64,000 nucleotides of DNA from Candidatus Palibaumannia cicadellinicola (GTDB lineage Bacteria; Pseudomonadota; Gammaproteobacteria; Enterobacterales; Enterobacteriaceae), in NCBI RefSeq assembly GCF_000754265.1, contig NZ_CP008985.1, positions 695,426-759,425 on the forward strand, in the 5' to 3' direction. The translations under genes and the position numbers were made by a program. This document shows, piece by piece, positions 32,506 to 44,185 of this stretch (positions are counted from its first letter, which is position 1; every line of letters starts with the position of its first letter). The notes beneath the pieces are model-generated. The model was not told where the DNA came from and searched no databases. It saw nothing but the letters and a program-made list of their open reading frames with translations.

Positions 32506-34626
32506 TTATCTGAGTACCATCGCATCCTGATTATGATCATTAGTAATACTAGCTTCTTTCATGCTGAGACGAACGCGTCCATTACGGTCTACTTCCAGTA
32601 CCTTAACTAACACTACCTGATCTAAGACTAAATAATCGGCAATTTTATCCACCCGCTTGTTAGATATTTGGGAAATATGCACCAACCCCTCTTTACCACC
32701 ACTAATAGCTATAAAAGCGCCAAAGTCAACGATACGGGTAACTTTACCATGATAGATACGACCTACTTCTATTTCTGCGGTAATCTCTTCGATACGGCAA
32801 ATGGCTTGACGTGCTTTAGTACTATCAGTTGCGGCAATTTTCACGGTACCATCATCTTCAATTTCGATGATTGTTTTAGTCTCTTCGGTCAAAGCTCGGA
32901 TCACAGATCCGCATTTTCCGATCACATCCTTAATTTTATCTGGATTAATTTTGATGGTGTGAATACGCGGCGCGAATTTGGAAAGATCACTACAAGGCGC
33001 GCTGATCACCTGCTCCATCATACTCAAAATATGCATCCGCGCATCTTTTGCCTGATTTAACGCTAATTGTATAATATTGCTGGTTATACCTTCTATTTTT
33101 ATGTCCATCTGTAATGCGGTAATTCCCTCTCTGCTACCAGCGACTTTCAAATCCATATCACCAAGATAATCTTCATCACTTAGAATATCCGATAACACGA
33201 CAAAGTTATCACCTTCCTTTACTAAACCCATAGCCACACCGGCAACTGCAGCTTTAATAGGCACTCCGGCATCCATTAATGCTAGTGAGGCACCACATAT
33301 CGAAGCCATAGAAGAGGATCCATTGGATTCGGTTATTTCTGAAACAACGCGTATGGTATAAGGAAATTCCTTTGCTTTCGGTATGACTGCTAGCATACCA
33401 CGTTTTGCTAAACGACCGTGACCGATCTCACGACGTTTTGGTGAACCAACCATCCCGGTTTCACCGACGCAATATGGAGGAAAATTATAGTGTAGTAAGA
33501 AACGGTCAGTACGTTCACCAGTAAGCTCATCGATATTCTGTGCGTCGCGTTCAGTTCCAAGAGTGACGGTCACCAAGGCCTGAGTTTCGCCGCGTATGAA
33601 TAATGCGGAACCATGGGTACGTGGTAGTATGCCAGTACGCATGTCTAAACTTCTAATCATATCTTTGGTACGACCGTCAATGCGTGGCTCACCACGTAGG
33701 ATACGGTTACGGACTATTTTTTTCTCCAGGTTGCTGAGGATATTTTTTATTTCTTCTTCTTCGATAGTTTCGTTTGACTGATTCAATGTGCTTACTATAT
33801 CGGCCTTGAGAGATTCTATATAGGCGTAACGTTCTTGTTTTTCTCTAAGGCAAAACACGTTATTTAAGCTGGATTCAGCAAGTTTAGTAACCTGCGACTG
33901 TAGATGAGCATTGACTTTTGGTGCTTGCCAATGCCATTTTGGTTTACCAGCTTCAGCAACTATATTTTGAATATTTCGGATAACAATTTGCTGTTGTTCA
34001 TGGCCGAAAACTACTGCGCCTAGCATTTGCTCTTCGCTTAACAATTGTGCTTCTGATTCAACCATTAGTACCGCGTTAGCCGTACTAGCAACTACTAAAT
34101 CAAGGCGGCTTTCTACTAATTCTGTCATCGTTGGGTTCAGTATATATTGATTATTGATGTAACCCACGCGCGCTGCGCCAAACGGTCCGTTAAATGGGAT
34201 ACCAGATAGACTTAACGCTGCTGAAGCACCAATCATTGCGACGATATCTGGGCTCACCTGTGGGTTAACAGATACAACTGTGGCTATCACTTGAACTTCA
34301 TTTAAGAATTCTTCCGGAAACAAAGGACGGATCGGACGATCGATAAGACGAGAAATCAAGATTTCTCCTTCGCTAGGACGGCCTTCACGGCGGAAGAATC
34401 CACCAGGAAAACGGCCAGCTGCATAAGTTCTTTCCTGGTAGTTTACCGCCAGCGGAAAGAATTTTTGTTCTGGTTTTGTTTGTTTAACGCCTACTACGGT
34501 AACTAGTACTGCTGTATCGTCCATGCTTACCATAACTGCTGCAGTTGCCTGACGAGCTAGAATACCAGTTTCTAGCATTAGAGTATGCTTACCGTATTGA
34601 AAATGGTGAACAATAGGATTTAGCAA
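32506..34626 (-). CDS. pnp: Polyribonucleotide nucleotidyltransferase (PNPase)
   Basis: PNPase degrades RNA from the 3' end using phosphate and is part of the degradosome. The protein has two RNase PH domains (first around [22 protein letters not shown], second around [22 protein letters not shown] and [19 protein letters not shown] active-site acidic residues in [19 protein letters not shown]), then a KH domain ([19 protein letters not shown]) and an S1 domain ([18 protein letters not shown]). The 706 residues are about the E. coli length (711). It follows rpsO and precedes the nlpI remnant. Confidence 0.97.
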   Translation of the reverse strand: MLNPIVHHFQYGKHTLMLETGILARQATAAVMVSMDDTAVLVTVVGVKQTKPEQKFFPLAVNYQERTYAAGRFPGGFFRREGRPSEGEILISRLIDRPIRPLFPEEFLNEVQVIATVVSVNPQVSPDIVAMIGASAALSLSGIPFNGPFGAARVGYINNQYILNPTMTELVESRLDLVVASTANAVLMVESEAQLLSEEQMLGAVVFGHEQQQIVIRNIQNIVAEAGKPKWHWQAPKVNAHLQSQVTKLAESSLNNVFCLREKQERYAYIESLKADIVSTLNQSNETIEEEEIKNILSNLEKKIVRNRILRGEPRIDGRTKDMIRSLDMRTGILPRTHGSALFIRGETQALVTVTLGTERDAQNIDELTGERTDRFLLHYNFPPYCVGETGMVGSPKRREIGHGRLAKRGMLAVIPKAKEFPYTIRVVSEITESNGSSSMASICGASLALMDAGVPIKAAVAGVAMGLVKEGDNFVVLSDILSDEDYLGDMDLKVAGSREGITALQMDIKIEGITSNIIQLALNQAKDARMHILSMMEQVISAPCSDLSKFAPRIHTIKINPDKIKDVIGKCGSVIRALTEETKTIIEIEDDGTVKIAATDSTKARQAICRIEEITAEIEVGRIYHGKVTRIVDFGAFIAISGGKEGLVHISQISNKRVDKIADYLVLDQVVLVKVLEVDRNGRVRLSMKEASITNDHNQDAMVLR

Positions 34627-34800
34627 AATGATATCCTTAATTTCAGAGTGTGCAGCGCAAGCTTAACTTAACCGCCGACCACCATTGACTAACAATCTTC
34701 TCATTACATTAGCTGAAGTCGTCTAATAAAATGGAAGAATACTTTTAAAATTTCAAACAAGTAATTAATATAATTATTCGTTTAACTTTATATATAATAT

Positions 34801-34825
34801 AAGAAAGGGGCCAAATTAGGCCCCT
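34801..34825 (-). terminator. Rho-independent terminator after rpsO
   Basis: On the minus strand AGGGGCC and GGCCCCT form a 7-bp GC-rich stem with a 6-base loop (34806-34825), followed by TTCTT. It lies 64 bases after the rpsO stop. E. coli has terminator t1 at the same place between rpsO and pnp, which limits readthrough into pnp. The rest of 34627-34888 is AT-rich leader for pnp. Confidence 0.85.
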
Positions 34826-34888
34826 ACGATACTAATCGATCAGATTTGTTGTTCCTGATTAATATTATCATCTATATCTAAATCTAGC

Positions 34889-35158
34889 TTAACGACGCAG
34901 GCTAAGACGTTCAATTAGGTTGGTATAACTAGCTATATCTTTATCCTTAAAGTAGGATAGCAGTTTACGACGTTGTGAAACCATACGTAGTAAACCACAG
35001 CGGCTATGGTAATCTTTTTTATGTTCTGTAAAATGACCCTGCAAGTGGCTAATCTGAGCTGTTAAAAGAGCAATTTGAACTTCTGTTGAACCGCTGTCGT
35101 GAGCATAACGGCCAAAATCAGAAACTATTTTTGCTTTTGCGTTGATACTTAGAGACAT
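34889..35158 (-). CDS. rpsO: 30S ribosomal protein S15
   Basis: S15 is an early-binding 30S protein that contacts 16S rRNA helices 20-22. The 89 residues are full length, with [26 protein letters not shown] helices (here [20 protein letters not shown]), [22 protein letters not shown] and the conserved end LIERLSLRR. It lies between truB and pnp as in E. coli. A good rho-independent terminator follows it. Confidence 0.98.
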   Translation of the reverse strand: MSLSINAKAKIVSDFGRYAHDSGSTEVQIALLTAQISHLQGHFTEHKKDYHSRCGLLRMVSQRRKLLSYFKDKDIASYTNLIERLSLRR

Positions 35159-35282
35159 TGTAACACTCCAAATTGAAGGTAAAATAGACAGGCATTAATC
35201 TATAATTTAGCCGCCAGCTTCACAAAGCATTATCATTTTACTCTGAGCCTATTTTTATCGCAAGGTTAAGGTGATTGCATCA

Positions 35283-36227
35283 TCAAATAAGTGATTCAGT
35301 AATAAGGCGCCGAGGCTTCAGCCGTCCCGGCTCAGTAATTTCACCAATGCCGAAGAAGCGTAGAGTATCCGCTATGCGTACTCGTACTAAGCCCCGTTGC
35401 CAAGCGGTATCAACTACCACTGTCTGGCCGAGTCGTACTCGGGCGGCAATGGTTGGAGGTAAGTTGATAGCTGGTAAATTAGCTAACGCACTATCTATTG
35501 GTAATAGTAGCGCATCTAGCTGCGCTAGATGCGTCTCGGTAACTTGTGGTACATCTATAGTTTTTTGCAACATCTGGAGTGTCACCATACGTGCTGCAGG
35601 ATAGTGCGCTACTGCCAAACGACGCAATCTTGTAACGTGCGCACCGCAACCTAAGAACTCACCAAGATCATTAATAATAGTACGGATATAAGTGCCTTTC
35701 GAGCAGTGAACTTCTAGTTCAATATTCGTATGATCCCAATAAAGTAACTGTAGATCGTATATATGAATCAACCGTGCTTCACGTGGAACTTCGATACCTT
35801 TGCGTGCATATTCATACAGTGGTCGACCTTGGTACTTTATAGTTGAAAACATTGGGGGAACCTGGTGGGTCTCACCGTAGAACTGCGCTAGTGTCTGCTC
35901 AAGCATTACTTGATCTAGTATAACAGGACTAGTACTAATAATTTTACCTGTAGCATCGTAGGTATCAGTCCGCTCCCCTAGCTTTGCAGTAACACGGTAA
36001 CGTTTGTCAGCATCTAGAAGATACTGGGAAAACTTGGTCGCTTCCCCTAGACAAATAGGTAACATACCAGTAGCTAGTTGATCTAGCACACCAGTATGCC
36101 CGGCTTTTTTTGCTCTGAATAATTGTTTTACTGTTTGTAATAAATTGTTCGACGACACACCACCTGGTTTATCTAGCAGAATAATGCCATCAATATTACG
36201 ATAGCTGCAACTGAGACGATGGTCCAT
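35283..36227 (-). CDS. truB: tRNA pseudouridine-55 synthase TruB
   Basis: TruB makes pseudouridine 55 in the T-loop of nearly all tRNAs. The active-site motif is [26 protein letters not shown] with the catalytic Asp in VLDQ. E. coli and most TruB proteins have LDPLATG; the Pro is Gln here. [37 protein letters not shown] and [15 protein letters not shown] are as expected, followed by a divergent PUA domain. It has 314 residues. The ATG lies one base beyond the rbfA stop, so translation is probably coupled. Confidence 0.96.
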   Translation of the reverse strand: MDHRLSCSYRNIDGIILLDKPGGVSSNNLLQTVKQLFRAKKAGHTGVLDQLATGMLPICLGEATKFSQYLLDADKRYRVTAKLGERTDTYDATGKIISTSPVILDQVMLEQTLAQFYGETHQVPPMFSTIKYQGRPLYEYARKGIEVPREARLIHIYDLQLLYWDHTNIELEVHCSKGTYIRTIINDLGEFLGCGAHVTRLRRLAVAHYPAARMVTLQMLQKTIDVPQVTETHLAQLDALLLPIDSALANLPAINLPPTIAARVRLGQTVVVDTAWQRGLVRVRIADTLRFFGIGEITEPGRLKPRRLITESLI

Positions 36228-36228
36228 A

Positions 36229-36627
36229 TTAATCGGCTGTATCTTTTTCGTGATAACGTTGACGATCTTTTTCTACAGCTTGACTAACAAGATTATATAT
36301 GCGCATACCTTTTACCAATGAGTAGTCATAAGCGAAAGTTAGCTTCGGCACCACACGTAAGTGCATTGCTTTGCCGAGCAGGCTACGGATAAATCCCGAA
36401 GCAGCCTGCAGTGTCCGTATCGCTATGTTTACCTGATCATCGTTATTCTCATTCAGGAAGGTGAAGGTCACAAAAACTGTTGCTGATGCTAAGTCACGGG
36501 ATACATCAACTCCTGAAACAGTAGCCATACTAATACGAGGATCTCTAATTTCGCGTTGCAAACTAATGGCTATTGTTTTTTGCATCTCCTGAGCGAGACG
36601 TTGTGTACGGCTATACTCTTTGGCCAT
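36229..36627 (-). CDS. rbfA: 30S ribosome-binding factor RbfA
   Basis: RbfA helps 30S maturation and 16S rRNA 5'-end processing. The start is at [20 protein letters not shown], with GGAG 12 bases upstream; a longer frame from 36666 adds 13 unsupported residues. [24 protein letters not shown] and the C-terminal [21 protein letters not shown] match the KH-like fold. It has 132 residues. rimP, another 30S assembly factor of this operon, is broken here, while rbfA, truB and infB remain. Confidence 0.97.
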   Translation of the reverse strand: MAKEYSRTQRLAQEMQKTIAISLQREIRDPRISMATVSGVDVSRDLASATVFVTFTFLNENNDDQVNIAIRTLQAASGFIRSLLGKAMHLRVVPKLTFAYDYSLVKGMRIYNLVSQAVEKDRQRYHEKDTAD

Positions 36628-36686
36628 AAGACATTCTCCAGATAGATAAGCCAAGGCGTTTCTCATATTTCTGTACTTAACGATCG

Positions 36687-39344
36687 TTAGTTATCAAGCG
36701 CTAGTTTTTGTATTATCTGAATGAATTCGAATACTTCTATAACGTCGCCAGTATGAATATCAGTATAGTTTTTTATACCAATACCACATTCCATACCGTT
36801 ACGCACTTCATTAACATCATCTTTAAAGCGACGTAGCGAATCTAGCTCACCTTCGTAGATGACGATATTATCGCGTAGTACGCGAATTTTGTTATGGCGC
36901 TTAACTACACCTTCTGTTACTATACAACCAGCGATAGCGCCAAATTTAGGTGAACGAAAAACATCACGTACTTCTGCTAAACCAATAATTTCCTGTTTAT
37001 ACTCAGGTGCTAGCATACCATTAATTGCTTGTTTGACTTCATCAATCAAGTCGTAGATTACAGAATAATAACGTATATCAATATTTTCAGTATCAATTAT
37101 GCGACGAGCAGAGGCATCAGCACGAACGTTAAAACCTAGTACTATAGCATGAGAAGCAGCAGCAAGAGTAACGTCAGTTTCAGTAATACCACCAACACCA
37201 GAGCCGATGATATTCACTTTTATGTTATCGTTAGAAAGTTTCTTAAGTGCATCATGGATTGCTTCTGCTGAACCTTGTACGTCTGATTTGAGCACAATGT
37301 TCAACTCTAATATGTTGCCTTCGGTAACATTAGCGAACATATTTTCTAGTTTAGAACTATGCTGACGTGCTAATTTTACTTCACGAAACTTACCCTGACG
37401 ATATAGGGCCACTTCACGAGCTTTTTTCTCATCACGGACTACAGTCACTTCGTCACCAGCAATAGGAACTCCGGATAGACCGAGAATTTCTACTGGGATA
37501 GATGGACCAGCAGAATATAAAGTACGACCTCCTTCATCACGCATGGCACGTACACGACCATATTCTAGTCCGCATAGCACAATATCACCACGATTCAGAG
37601 TACCTTCACGTACTAATATGGTTGCTACTGGACCTCTGCCTTTATCCAAGAAAGATTCGATCACAACACCGCTTGCCATACCATGATGAATGGCTTTAAG
37701 TTCTAGCACTTCCGCCTGTAGCAGGATAGCGTCTAGTAGATCTTCAATACCGGTACCATCTTTAGCAGAGACATTCACGAACTGATTTTCACCACCCCAT
37801 TCTTCCGGAATAACACCGTACTTAGTTAGTTCATTTTTTATACGATCTGGATCAGCTTCTTGTTTATCAATTTTATTGATAGCGACAACAATCGGTACTT
37901 TTGCAGCTTTAGCATGTTGTATCGCTTCTATTGTCTGCGGCATAGCGCCGTTGTCAGCCGCAACCACTAGCACAACAATATCCGTTGTTCTAGCACCACG
38001 AGCACGCATGGCAGTAAAAGCTGCATGTCCAGGAGTATCCAGAAAGGTAATCATACCTCTCTCTGTTTCTACATGGTAAGCTCCAATATGCTGAGTAATA
38101 CCGCCAGCTTCGCTAGCTGCGACCTTAGTTGAGCGGATATAGTCTAGTAATGAGGTTTTACCATGGTCTACGTGCCCCATGATGGTTACAACGGGAGCAC
38201 GTAATTCAGCAGCAGCGTCGCTACCAATATCACGGTCGTTCATAATCGATGCTTCTAATTCGTTTTCACGAAGTAGGATAACCTTATGACCCATATCTTC
38301 TGCCACAATTTGCGCAGTTTCTTGATCAATTACTTGGTTAATAGTTACCATGGCACCTAATTTCATCATTTTTTTTATTATTTGTGAACCTTTTACTGCC
38401 ATCTTATTAGCTAGTTCAGCAACCGTGATCATTTCTCCGATAACAACATCGCGGTTGATTACTTGCGAAGGTTTGTTGAAAACTTGCATCAGAACGCTAG
38501 ATTTACGTTTGTTTTGACTTTTCCCACTACGTCCAACAGCGCGTGCTTCTTCGCGATCTGCTTTAAACTCAGATAAACGGTTAGTTCTTTTTTGTTTAGA
38601 AGTTTTACCTCCTCGGATTCGACGTTCGTTTTCTATCTTTCTATCATTATCGTCTTCTGCTACACGGGCGTGATGACAAGTCGTAATATGGTAATCAGTT
38701 ATATCTTCTTCGGTAGATTCGGACGTAGCAATCCAATTGCTACCATGATTTTCAGCAAGTTGAGAGACTTCTTCTGCAATTTGGCGAGCCTTTTCTTCGA
38801 TCTTACGACGTGTTTCTTCTTCTACTTGATGTTTCAACCATGCTGCTTCTACTTGACGGTTGGCTTTTTCAGACGCCTGTTTTGACTTAGTCATAGGATT
38901 GGTCTGATTTATTATCAATTTATTACTTTCCGCTATCCTACATTTATTTTGTTTCTTAGGAACAGATTTAGTATTATCTTCTGTCTGAAGTATTACTGTT
39001 TCGACAGTCATCTTTTTAGTCAGTTCTTCTACTTCATTCTGTTTCAAAGCCTGAGGTTCTCGTTGCACATATATGCGCTTTTTACGTACTTCTATTTGTA
39101 CTGACTTACTTTTACCACTGGCACTAGGAATCTTTAAGGTGCAGCGCGTTTTACGTTGTAAGGTTAATTGATGTGGCGCGTTGCTAAGATCAGATTTTAG
39201 GTACGCGAGTAAGGTTTCTTTTTCCTGCGAAGTAACATAATCTACTGCGGTTTTATCAATACCAACATCAGTAAACTGCTGTACTAGACGATCCACAGGA
39301 ATTTGCATTTCTGCGGCAAGCGATTTTACTGTTACATTTGTCAT
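36687..39344 (-). CDS. infB: Translation initiation factor IF-2
   Basis: IF-2 is the GTPase that brings fMet-tRNA to the 30S subunit. N-terminal IF2-N domains ([20 protein letters not shown] near residue 1; [19 protein letters not shown] segment near residue 305) flank a long charged linker rich in Glu, Lys and Arg. The G domain has [23 protein letters not shown] and [11 protein letters not shown], and domains II-IV end in [22 protein letters not shown]. The 885 residues are the E. coli size. It follows nusA by 25 bases. The linker is intact, unlike in many tiny genomes. Confidence 0.97.
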   Translation of the reverse strand: MTNVTVKSLAAEMQIPVDRLVQQFTDVGIDKTAVDYVTSQEKETLLAYLKSDLSNAPHQLTLQRKTRCTLKIPSASGKSKSVQIEVRKKRIYVQREPQALKQNEVEELTKKMTVETVILQTEDNTKSVPKKQNKCRIAESNKLIINQTNPMTKSKQASEKANRQVEAAWLKHQVEEETRRKIEEKARQIAEEVSQLAENHGSNWIATSESTEEDITDYHITTCHHARVAEDDNDRKIENERRIRGGKTSKQKRTNRLSEFKADREEARAVGRSGKSQNKRKSSVLMQVFNKPSQVINRDVVIGEMITVAELANKMAVKGSQIIKKMMKLGAMVTINQVIDQETAQIVAEDMGHKVILLRENELEASIMNDRDIGSDAAAELRAPVVTIMGHVDHGKTSLLDYIRSTKVAASEAGGITQHIGAYHVETERGMITFLDTPGHAAFTAMRARGARTTDIVVLVVAADNGAMPQTIEAIQHAKAAKVPIVVAINKIDKQEADPDRIKNELTKYGVIPEEWGGENQFVNVSAKDGTGIEDLLDAILLQAEVLELKAIHHGMASGVVIESFLDKGRGPVATILVREGTLNRGDIVLCGLEYGRVRAMRDEGGRTLYSAGPSIPVEILGLSGVPIAGDEVTVVRDEKKAREVALYRQGKFREVKLARQHSSKLENMFANVTEGNILELNIVLKSDVQGSAEAIHDALKKLSNDNIKVNIIGSGVGGITETDVTLAAASHAIVLGFNVRADASARRIIDTENIDIRYYSVIYDLIDEVKQAINGMLAPEYKQEIIGLAEVRDVFRSPKFGAIAGCIVTEGVVKRHNKIRVLRDNIVIYEGELDSLRRFKDDVNEVRNGMECGIGIKNYTDIHTGDVIEVFEFIQIIQKLALDN

Positions 39345-39369
39345 GCTGTTTCTTCCATGCTACGTTTTA

Positions 39370-40857
39370 TTACACCTTATTACCAAACCAGCAAATATTG
39401 CGCGCTGCCATAATTAGCTCTCCAGCTTCCTCACTGCTTAATCCTTCAATATTTGATAAGTCTTCGACACCTTGTTCGGCAAGATTTTCCAGCGTACACA
39501 CCCCATGCGCGGCTAATTTGAAAGCTATATTGCGCTCAAGTTTCGATAATCCCAATAAGTCTTCAGCCGGCTTGACTACTTTGCTATTATTTTCCATAGC
39601 TAAGGCAAGTTCCGTAAGAGCATGCTTAGCTTTTGTTCGCAGCTTTTCTACTGTATTTTCATCAAGTTTATCGATGGCTAGTAATTCCTTTATTGGTACG
39701 TAGGCTAGCTCTTCCAGCGAAGAAAAGCCACCATCCACAAGTACTGTAGCTAAATTTTCATCGATCTTTAGATGTTTAATAAAAATTTTGATAGAAGCAT
39801 AAGCTTCAGCTCTATGTTTTTCCTGTAGATCATATACTGTCATAACATTTAGCTCCCATCCGCTGAGCTGGGAAGCTAACCGGACGTTTTGTCCGTTGCG
39901 TCCTATAGCCTGAGCAAGGTTCCCAGCTTCTACCGCAATATCCATAGTATGTTTATCCTCATCTACTACTATGGACGTTACGTCAGCGGGGGCCATAGCG
40001 TTAATAACAAATTGAACAGCGTTATCATCCCATAAAACAATATCAATACGTTCCCCGCCTAATTCGCTAGAAACTGCCTGTACGCGCGCACCGCGCATAC
40101 CAACACACGCACCAACAGGATCAATTCTTTTATCATTAGTTTTCACTGCTATTTTGGCTCGTGAGCCTGGATCTCTGGCTACAGCCTTAATTTCAATTAC
40201 TTCTTCGCCGATTTCTGGTACCTCAATACGAAACAGCTCAACTAACATTTCGGGACGAGCGCGGCTCACGAAAAGTTGCGGGCCACGTGCTTCCGGACGT
40301 ATGGAGTAAAGCACTCCGCGGATACGGTCACCCAGGCGAAAATTCTCACGTGGTAACATATCTTCACGACTAATAAAAGCTTCAGCATTATTCCCGAGAT
40401 CTAGATTTATACTGTCGCGATTAACTTTTTTTACCACACCGGTAAGGATTTCTCCTTCGTGATTACGAAATTGTTCTACTACCATAGCACGCTCTGCTTC
40501 GCGTACTTTTTGCACAATAACTTGTTTAGCGGTTTGAGTAGTGATACGGTCAAATATTACAGATTCAATTTCATCTTCAATATAACCGCCTATTTTAGCT
40601 TTTGAATTGTCAAATTTTGCTGCTTCCAGTGTGATCTCGCGAGTTGGCAGGGTGACTTCTTCTACAATAAGCCAACGGCGGAATGTTTTAAAATCACCAG
40701 ACTTACGATCAATGTTAATGCGAACTTCAATTTCTTGTTCGTATTTTTTCTTTGTTGCGGTAGCCAGAGCAGTCTCAAGCGCTTCGAAAATCTTTTCCCT
40801 TGGAATTGATTTTTCGTTGGAAACTGCCTCAACAACAGCAAGAATTTCTTTATTCAT
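39370..40857 (-). CDS. nusA: Transcription termination/antitermination factor NusA
   Basis: NusA binds RNA polymerase and modulates pausing, termination and antitermination. The N-terminal domain ([28 protein letters not shown]) is followed by an S1 domain ([21 protein letters not shown]), two KH domains ([51 protein letters not shown]) and the two acidic C-terminal AR repeats. It has exactly 495 residues, as in E. coli. Upstream, where rimP should be, lies only a broken rimP copy whose frame ends over the nusA start. Confidence 0.97.
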   Translation of the reverse strand: MNKEILAVVEAVSNEKSIPREKIFEALETALATATKKKYEQEIEVRINIDRKSGDFKTFRRWLIVEEVTLPTREITLEAAKFDNSKAKIGGYIEDEIESVIFDRITTQTAKQVIVQKVREAERAMVVEQFRNHEGEILTGVVKKVNRDSINLDLGNNAEAFISREDMLPRENFRLGDRIRGVLYSIRPEARGPQLFVSRARPEMLVELFRIEVPEIGEEVIEIKAVARDPGSRAKIAVKTNDKRIDPVGACVGMRGARVQAVSSELGGERIDIVLWDDNAVQFVINAMAPADVTSIVVDEDKHTMDIAVEAGNLAQAIGRNGQNVRLASQLSGWELNVMTVYDLQEKHRAEAYASIKIFIKHLKIDENLATVLVDGGFSSLEELAYVPIKELLAIDKLDENTVEKLRTKAKHALTELALAMENNSKVVKPAEDLLGLSKLERNIAFKLAAHGVCTLENLAEQGVEDLSNIEGLSSEEAGELIMAARNICWFGNKV

Positions 40858-41063
40858 CCTAGTAGCCTCAGTAAAATGTTAAAAGTCGGGTACAAAGCGA
40901 AAACTTTTACTTTTTTTCTTTCTACCGTCACCGTGATCATTTCACCGTCGACCGCTTTAAGAATGACCTACTACTTACCGCTACCGCCGTAGTTTGGCAC
41001 TGCTATACCATAACCATCTTCTGCGCCGGTAAATAGCGCGAAATAGGCTGCGGTGAACTTTGA
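40858..41063 (-). pseudogene. rimP: rimP (30S maturation factor) pseudogene with two adjacent stops
   Basis: RimP normally precedes nusA. In one minus-strand frame this interval reads FTAAYFALFTGAE, matching FTAEHYARFVGEE of E. coli RimP, and further on KAVDGEMITVTVE, identical to RimP, then VFAL. Between them K-W-Q-G has become K-stop-stop: TAG TAG at 40968-40973, each explained by one base change from TGG and CAG. The N-terminal half (about 90 residues) is missing. The frame runs on to a TGA that overlaps the nusA ATG. The gene is recently dead but still easy to recognise. Confidence 0.88.
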
Positions 41064-41090
41064 TCTTATTATTTAATAATAATATTTAAT

Positions 41091-41116
41091 AACAAAAAGC
41101 CCCGAAAAATCGGGGC
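41091..41116 (-). terminator. Rho-independent terminator after tRNA-fMet
   Basis: On the minus strand GCCCCGA, a 4-base loop and TCGGGGC form a 7-bp stem (41099-41116), followed directly by TTTTTG. It lies about 85 bases after the tRNA-fMet gene and before the rimP remnant, so it separates the tRNA transcript from nusA-infB, either fully or by partial readthrough as in the E. coli metY-nusA operon. Confidence 0.9.
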
Positions 41117-41201
41117 GTTAAGTTATTGTAACTTGTCAATCGCAAGCAAAAATGCAAATTATTAATAATATTTTAAAAAATACTATTAAAGAAAAAAGAG
41201 G

Positions 41202-41275
<74 letters not shown>

Positions 41276-41332
41276 TAATAAAATACTTTAATATACTTTG
41301 TTTACCGTAATAAATCAACTAATCAACGAAAT

Positions 41333-41419
41333 TGGTACCGAGAACGGGACTTGAACCCGTAAGCTTTATTAAGCACTACCACCTCAAGGTAGCGTGTCTA
41401 CCAATTCCACCACCTCGGC
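41333..41419 (-). tRNA. leuU: tRNA-Leu (anticodon GAG)
   Basis: This 87-base class II tRNA has the acceptor GCCGAGG against TCTCGGT (one G-U at each end of the stem), the D-arm GTGGAATTGGTAGACACG and the anticodon loop CTTGAGG giving GAG, which reads CUC and CUU. The T-arm is GGGTTCAAGTCCC, and CCA is encoded. It follows secG as in E. coli. Confidence 0.96.
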
Positions 41420-41466
41420 ACTAAACAACTATATTTATAAAATGAATTATTTTGTAAGTAAAGACT

Positions 41467-41799
41467 TTACTTTAAAATATCATTAGTAACTTTATCTGAA
41501 GATAAAGTACTACCTGTACTGATGCGCATATCTTTAACTAGATTTGAATCATGTATATCACTATTTTTATCATAATCATGACTGCTTATATTCCCTAATA
41601 TTAAACTCAGCAACAAAAACAGTGTTCCCATAACTGCAGTCATACGTGTTATAAAGTTACTAGAACCACTCGAACCAAACAAGGTACTAGAGGCGCCGAT
41701 ACCGAAAGAAGTATCCATATAAGTACCTTGTTGCAGTATAATCAGTGTTATTAGACATACTGCCACTAATATAAATATTACTAATATAGTTTGACACAT
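41467..41799 (-). CDS. secG: Protein-export membrane protein SecG
   Basis: SecG is a small two-helix subunit of the SecYEG translocon. The first helix (ILVIFILVAVCLITLIILQQG) and second helix (MTAVMGTLFLLLSLILGN) surround the conserved cytoplasmic loop FGIGASSTLFGSSGSSNFITR. The 110 residues equal E. coli, with a divergent hydrophilic tail. It starts the secG-leuU-metY segment; glmM is 146 bases upstream. Confidence 0.95.
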   Translation of the reverse strand: MCQTILVIFILVAVCLITLIILQQGTYMDTSFGIGASSTLFGSSGSSNFITRMTAVMGTLFLLLSLILGNISSHDYDKNSDIHDSNLVKDMRISTGSTLSSDKVTNDILK

Positions 41800-41817
41800 A
41801 ATATTTTTGATTATTAT

Positions 41818-41846
41818 TTTGTATAATACTAATTATTGTTTCTCAA
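41818..41846 (-). promoter_or_regulatory. Candidate sigma-70 promoter for secG
   Basis: On the minus strand TTGAGA (41841-41846) and TACAAA (41818-41823) are 17 bases apart, upstream of the secG ATG at 41799. TATACA (41820-41825) is an overlapping alternative -10. In such AT-rich DNA chance matches are common. Confidence 0.35.
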
Positions 41847-41945
41847 ACTCTAACCTAAGTAATCAGTTAGTTTGAAGTTTAACCAAAGCATTCGTTACGC
41901 ACAAGAAGCATTTTTCTGCTCGTTTATTTATTTAATTAATGTTCC

Positions 41946-43283
41946 TCAGTTCACAGCTTTTACAGCATCTGCTATATAATGTGCTAAGTGTGTGACCTTA
42001 GTTTCATCTTCACCTTCAACCATGACTCGGATAAGATGTTCGGTACCAGATTGACGTAATAATACTCGACCTTGCTCGGCTAATTTTCGCTCAACTTCTT
42101 CACACGCCTTAATAACGGTAATAGAATTTAGTGGATTATTTTTACCAGCAAAGCGTACATTAACTAATGTTTGGGGAAATAGCCGCATACCGTGGCACAG
42201 ATCATGTAGTTTCATACTATTCCCCACCATTGCCGATAAAACCTGTAGTCCTGCAATAATACCATCACCCGTTGTAGTATGATCCAGTAGAATTACGTGA
42301 CCAGAGTTTTCTGCTCCAATACGCCAACCTTTCTCCTGCATTTTTTCCAACACATAACGATCTCCTACACGGGTACGTACAAAAGGAATACCCAACTTTT
42401 TAAGCGATAACTCGAGCCCCATATTACTCATTAGTGTGCCAACAACACCACCAGCTAACTGACCTTGTCGCATTTTCTCACGTGCTATAATATATATGAT
42501 TTGATCACCATCTACCTTATGCCCTAAATGATCTACCAAGATCATTCGATCACCGTCACCGTCGTAAGCAATACCAATATGAGCATTTTCGGCCAGTACT
42601 CTACTTTGTAGCTGCCGGACATCGGTAGTACCGCACTCTTTATTAATATTCATACCGTCTGGTTGGCAACCGATAGCTACTACCTCAGCGCCTAATTCAC
42701 GTAGCACGCTTGGCGCAATATGGTAAGTAGCCCCATTAGCACAATCAACTACAACTTTAAGACCCTTGAGACTGAGATTACGCGGGAATGTACCTTTACA
42801 AAATTCAATATAGCGGCTTGCCGCATCGCCTATTCGGCTAGCTTTTCCAAGTTCTGCTGACTCAACGCACATTAGTTTATTTCCTAGTTCTGCTTCGATC
42901 GCTTGCTCAACTTCGTCTGGAAGCTTAGTACCTTCAATAGAAAAAAATTTAATGCCGTTGTCATAAAATGGATTATGTGAAGCTGAAATGACAATACCCG
43001 CCTCTGCACGAAAAGTTCTAGTTAAATAAGCAATCGCTGGCGTAGGCATCGGACCAGTAAAAGCAGTCGAAAGACCGGCAGCGGCCAGTCCAGCTTCCAA
43101 AACAGACTCTAGCATGTAACCGGAGATCCGTGTATCTTTGCCAATAATAATTTTACGAGAGCCGTGACGTGCCAATACCTTACCAGCTGCCCAGCCTAGC
43201 TTTAGCACAAAGTCAGGTGTGATCGGAGTATCACCTACCTTACCGCGGATACCATCGGTACCGAAATATTTATTGTGATTCAT
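41946..43283 (-). CDS. glmM: Phosphoglucosamine mutase
   Basis: GlmM converts glucosamine 6-phosphate to glucosamine 1-phosphate for peptidoglycan and lipopolysaccharide precursors. The active-site serine loop is [18 protein letters not shown] (Ser near residue 102), the metal loop is [13 protein letters not shown] (about 240), the sugar loop is [10 protein letters not shown] and the phosphate loop is [12 protein letters not shown]. The 445 residues are full length. Its ATG overlaps the folP stop (ATGA), so the two genes are translationally coupled. Confidence 0.97.
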   Translation of the reverse strand: MNHNKYFGTDGIRGKVGDTPITPDFVLKLGWAAGKVLARHGSRKIIIGKDTRISGYMLESVLEAGLAAAGLSTAFTGPMPTPAIAYLTRTFRAEAGIVISASHNPFYDNGIKFFSIEGTKLPDEVEQAIEAELGNKLMCVESAELGKASRIGDAASRYIEFCKGTFPRNLSLKGLKVVVDCANGATYHIAPSVLRELGAEVVAIGCQPDGMNINKECGTTDVRQLQSRVLAENAHIGIAYDGDGDRMILVDHLGHKVDGDQIIYIIAREKMRQGQLAGGVVGTLMSNMGLELSLKKLGIPFVRTRVGDRYVLEKMQEKGWRIGAENSGHVILLDHTTTGDGIIAGLQVLSAMVGNSMKLHDLCHGMRLFPQTLVNVRFAGKNNPLNSITVIKACEEVERKLAEQGRVLLRQSGTEHLIRVMVEGEDETKVTHLAHYIADAVKAVN

Positions 43284-44146
43284 ACAAAAAACTGTTCCTT
43301 TGCTAAAAGTGTAGCTTCTACTACACGTAGTGCTTCGATGGTCTGCTTGACATCATGAACACGAATGATCTGCACCCCTTGCATAGCAGCAATTACTGCA
43401 CAAGCAATGCTACCGGTTACTAGCTGCTCAGGCGGTCGATTAATTAGCTGTCCTATCATCGATTTACGCGACATACCTACTAGTATAGGTAGGCTAAAGT
43501 GATGAAAATCTACTAGTCTAGCTAGTAAGCGATAATTGTGCGCTAAATTTTTGCCAAAACCAAAGCCTGGATCGATAATTATTTTGTTTCTTTTGATTCC
43601 AGAGACTTCACAACGTGCAATCTGTTGTACAAAGTAATTTTGTACTTCGGTAAGTACATTATAGTAAGATGGCTTTTGTTGCATAGTGCGCGGTTCTCCC
43701 TGCATATGCATTAGGCATACTGGTAACTCACTGGCCGCTGCTGCTTCTAGTGCTCCAGGTTGACTCAACGAGCGGATATCGTTAATTAAATGTACTCCAG
43801 CGGCAGCGCTTTCGCGTATCACCAAAGCCTTAGAAGTATCAACTGATATTAAAGTATCAAACCGCTGTACTAATGCAGTCACTACCGGGACTACCCGCGC
43901 CGCTTCTTCTTCATCATTAACAATATCAGCTCCCGGACGAGTAGATTCTCCACCGATATCGATAATACTTGCGCCGGCTTCGATCATAACAGCAGCATGA
44001 TCGATAGCAGCAGCAATAGTATTGTATTTACCACCATCAGAAAAAGAATCCGGAGTAACATTCAAAATACCCATAATTCTAGTTACTGAAAGGTCCAACG
44101 TACGTTTGTTAGAGACTATTTGTCTCATAGCTATATTTATCGGCAC
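43280..44146 (-). CDS. folP: Dihydropteroate synthase
   Basis: FolP joins para-aminobenzoate to the pterin made through FolB. Signatures are [53 protein letters not shown] and [11 protein letters not shown]. It has 288 residues if translation starts at the GTG at 44146, which has AAGG 9 bases upstream; an ATG at 44128 would give a length nearer E. coli's 282. It lies between ftsH and glmM in the E. coli order. Confidence 0.96.
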   Translation of the reverse strand: MPINIAMRQIVSNKRTLDLSVTRIMGILNVTPDSFSDGGKYNTIAAAIDHAAVMIEAGASIIDIGGESTRPGADIVNDEEEAARVVPVVTALVQRFDTLISVDTSKALVIRESAAAGVHLINDIRSLSQPGALEAAAASELPVCLMHMQGEPRTMQQKPSYYNVLTEVQNYFVQQIARCEVSGIKRNKIIIDPGFGFGKNLAHNYRLLARLVDFHHFSLPILVGMSRKSMIGQLINRPPEQLVTGSIACAVIAAMQGVQIIRVHDVKQTIEALRVVEATLLAKEQFFV

Positions 44147-44185
44147 TAAAAATACCTTATGATGCTGAATTATTTATTGCCTAAT

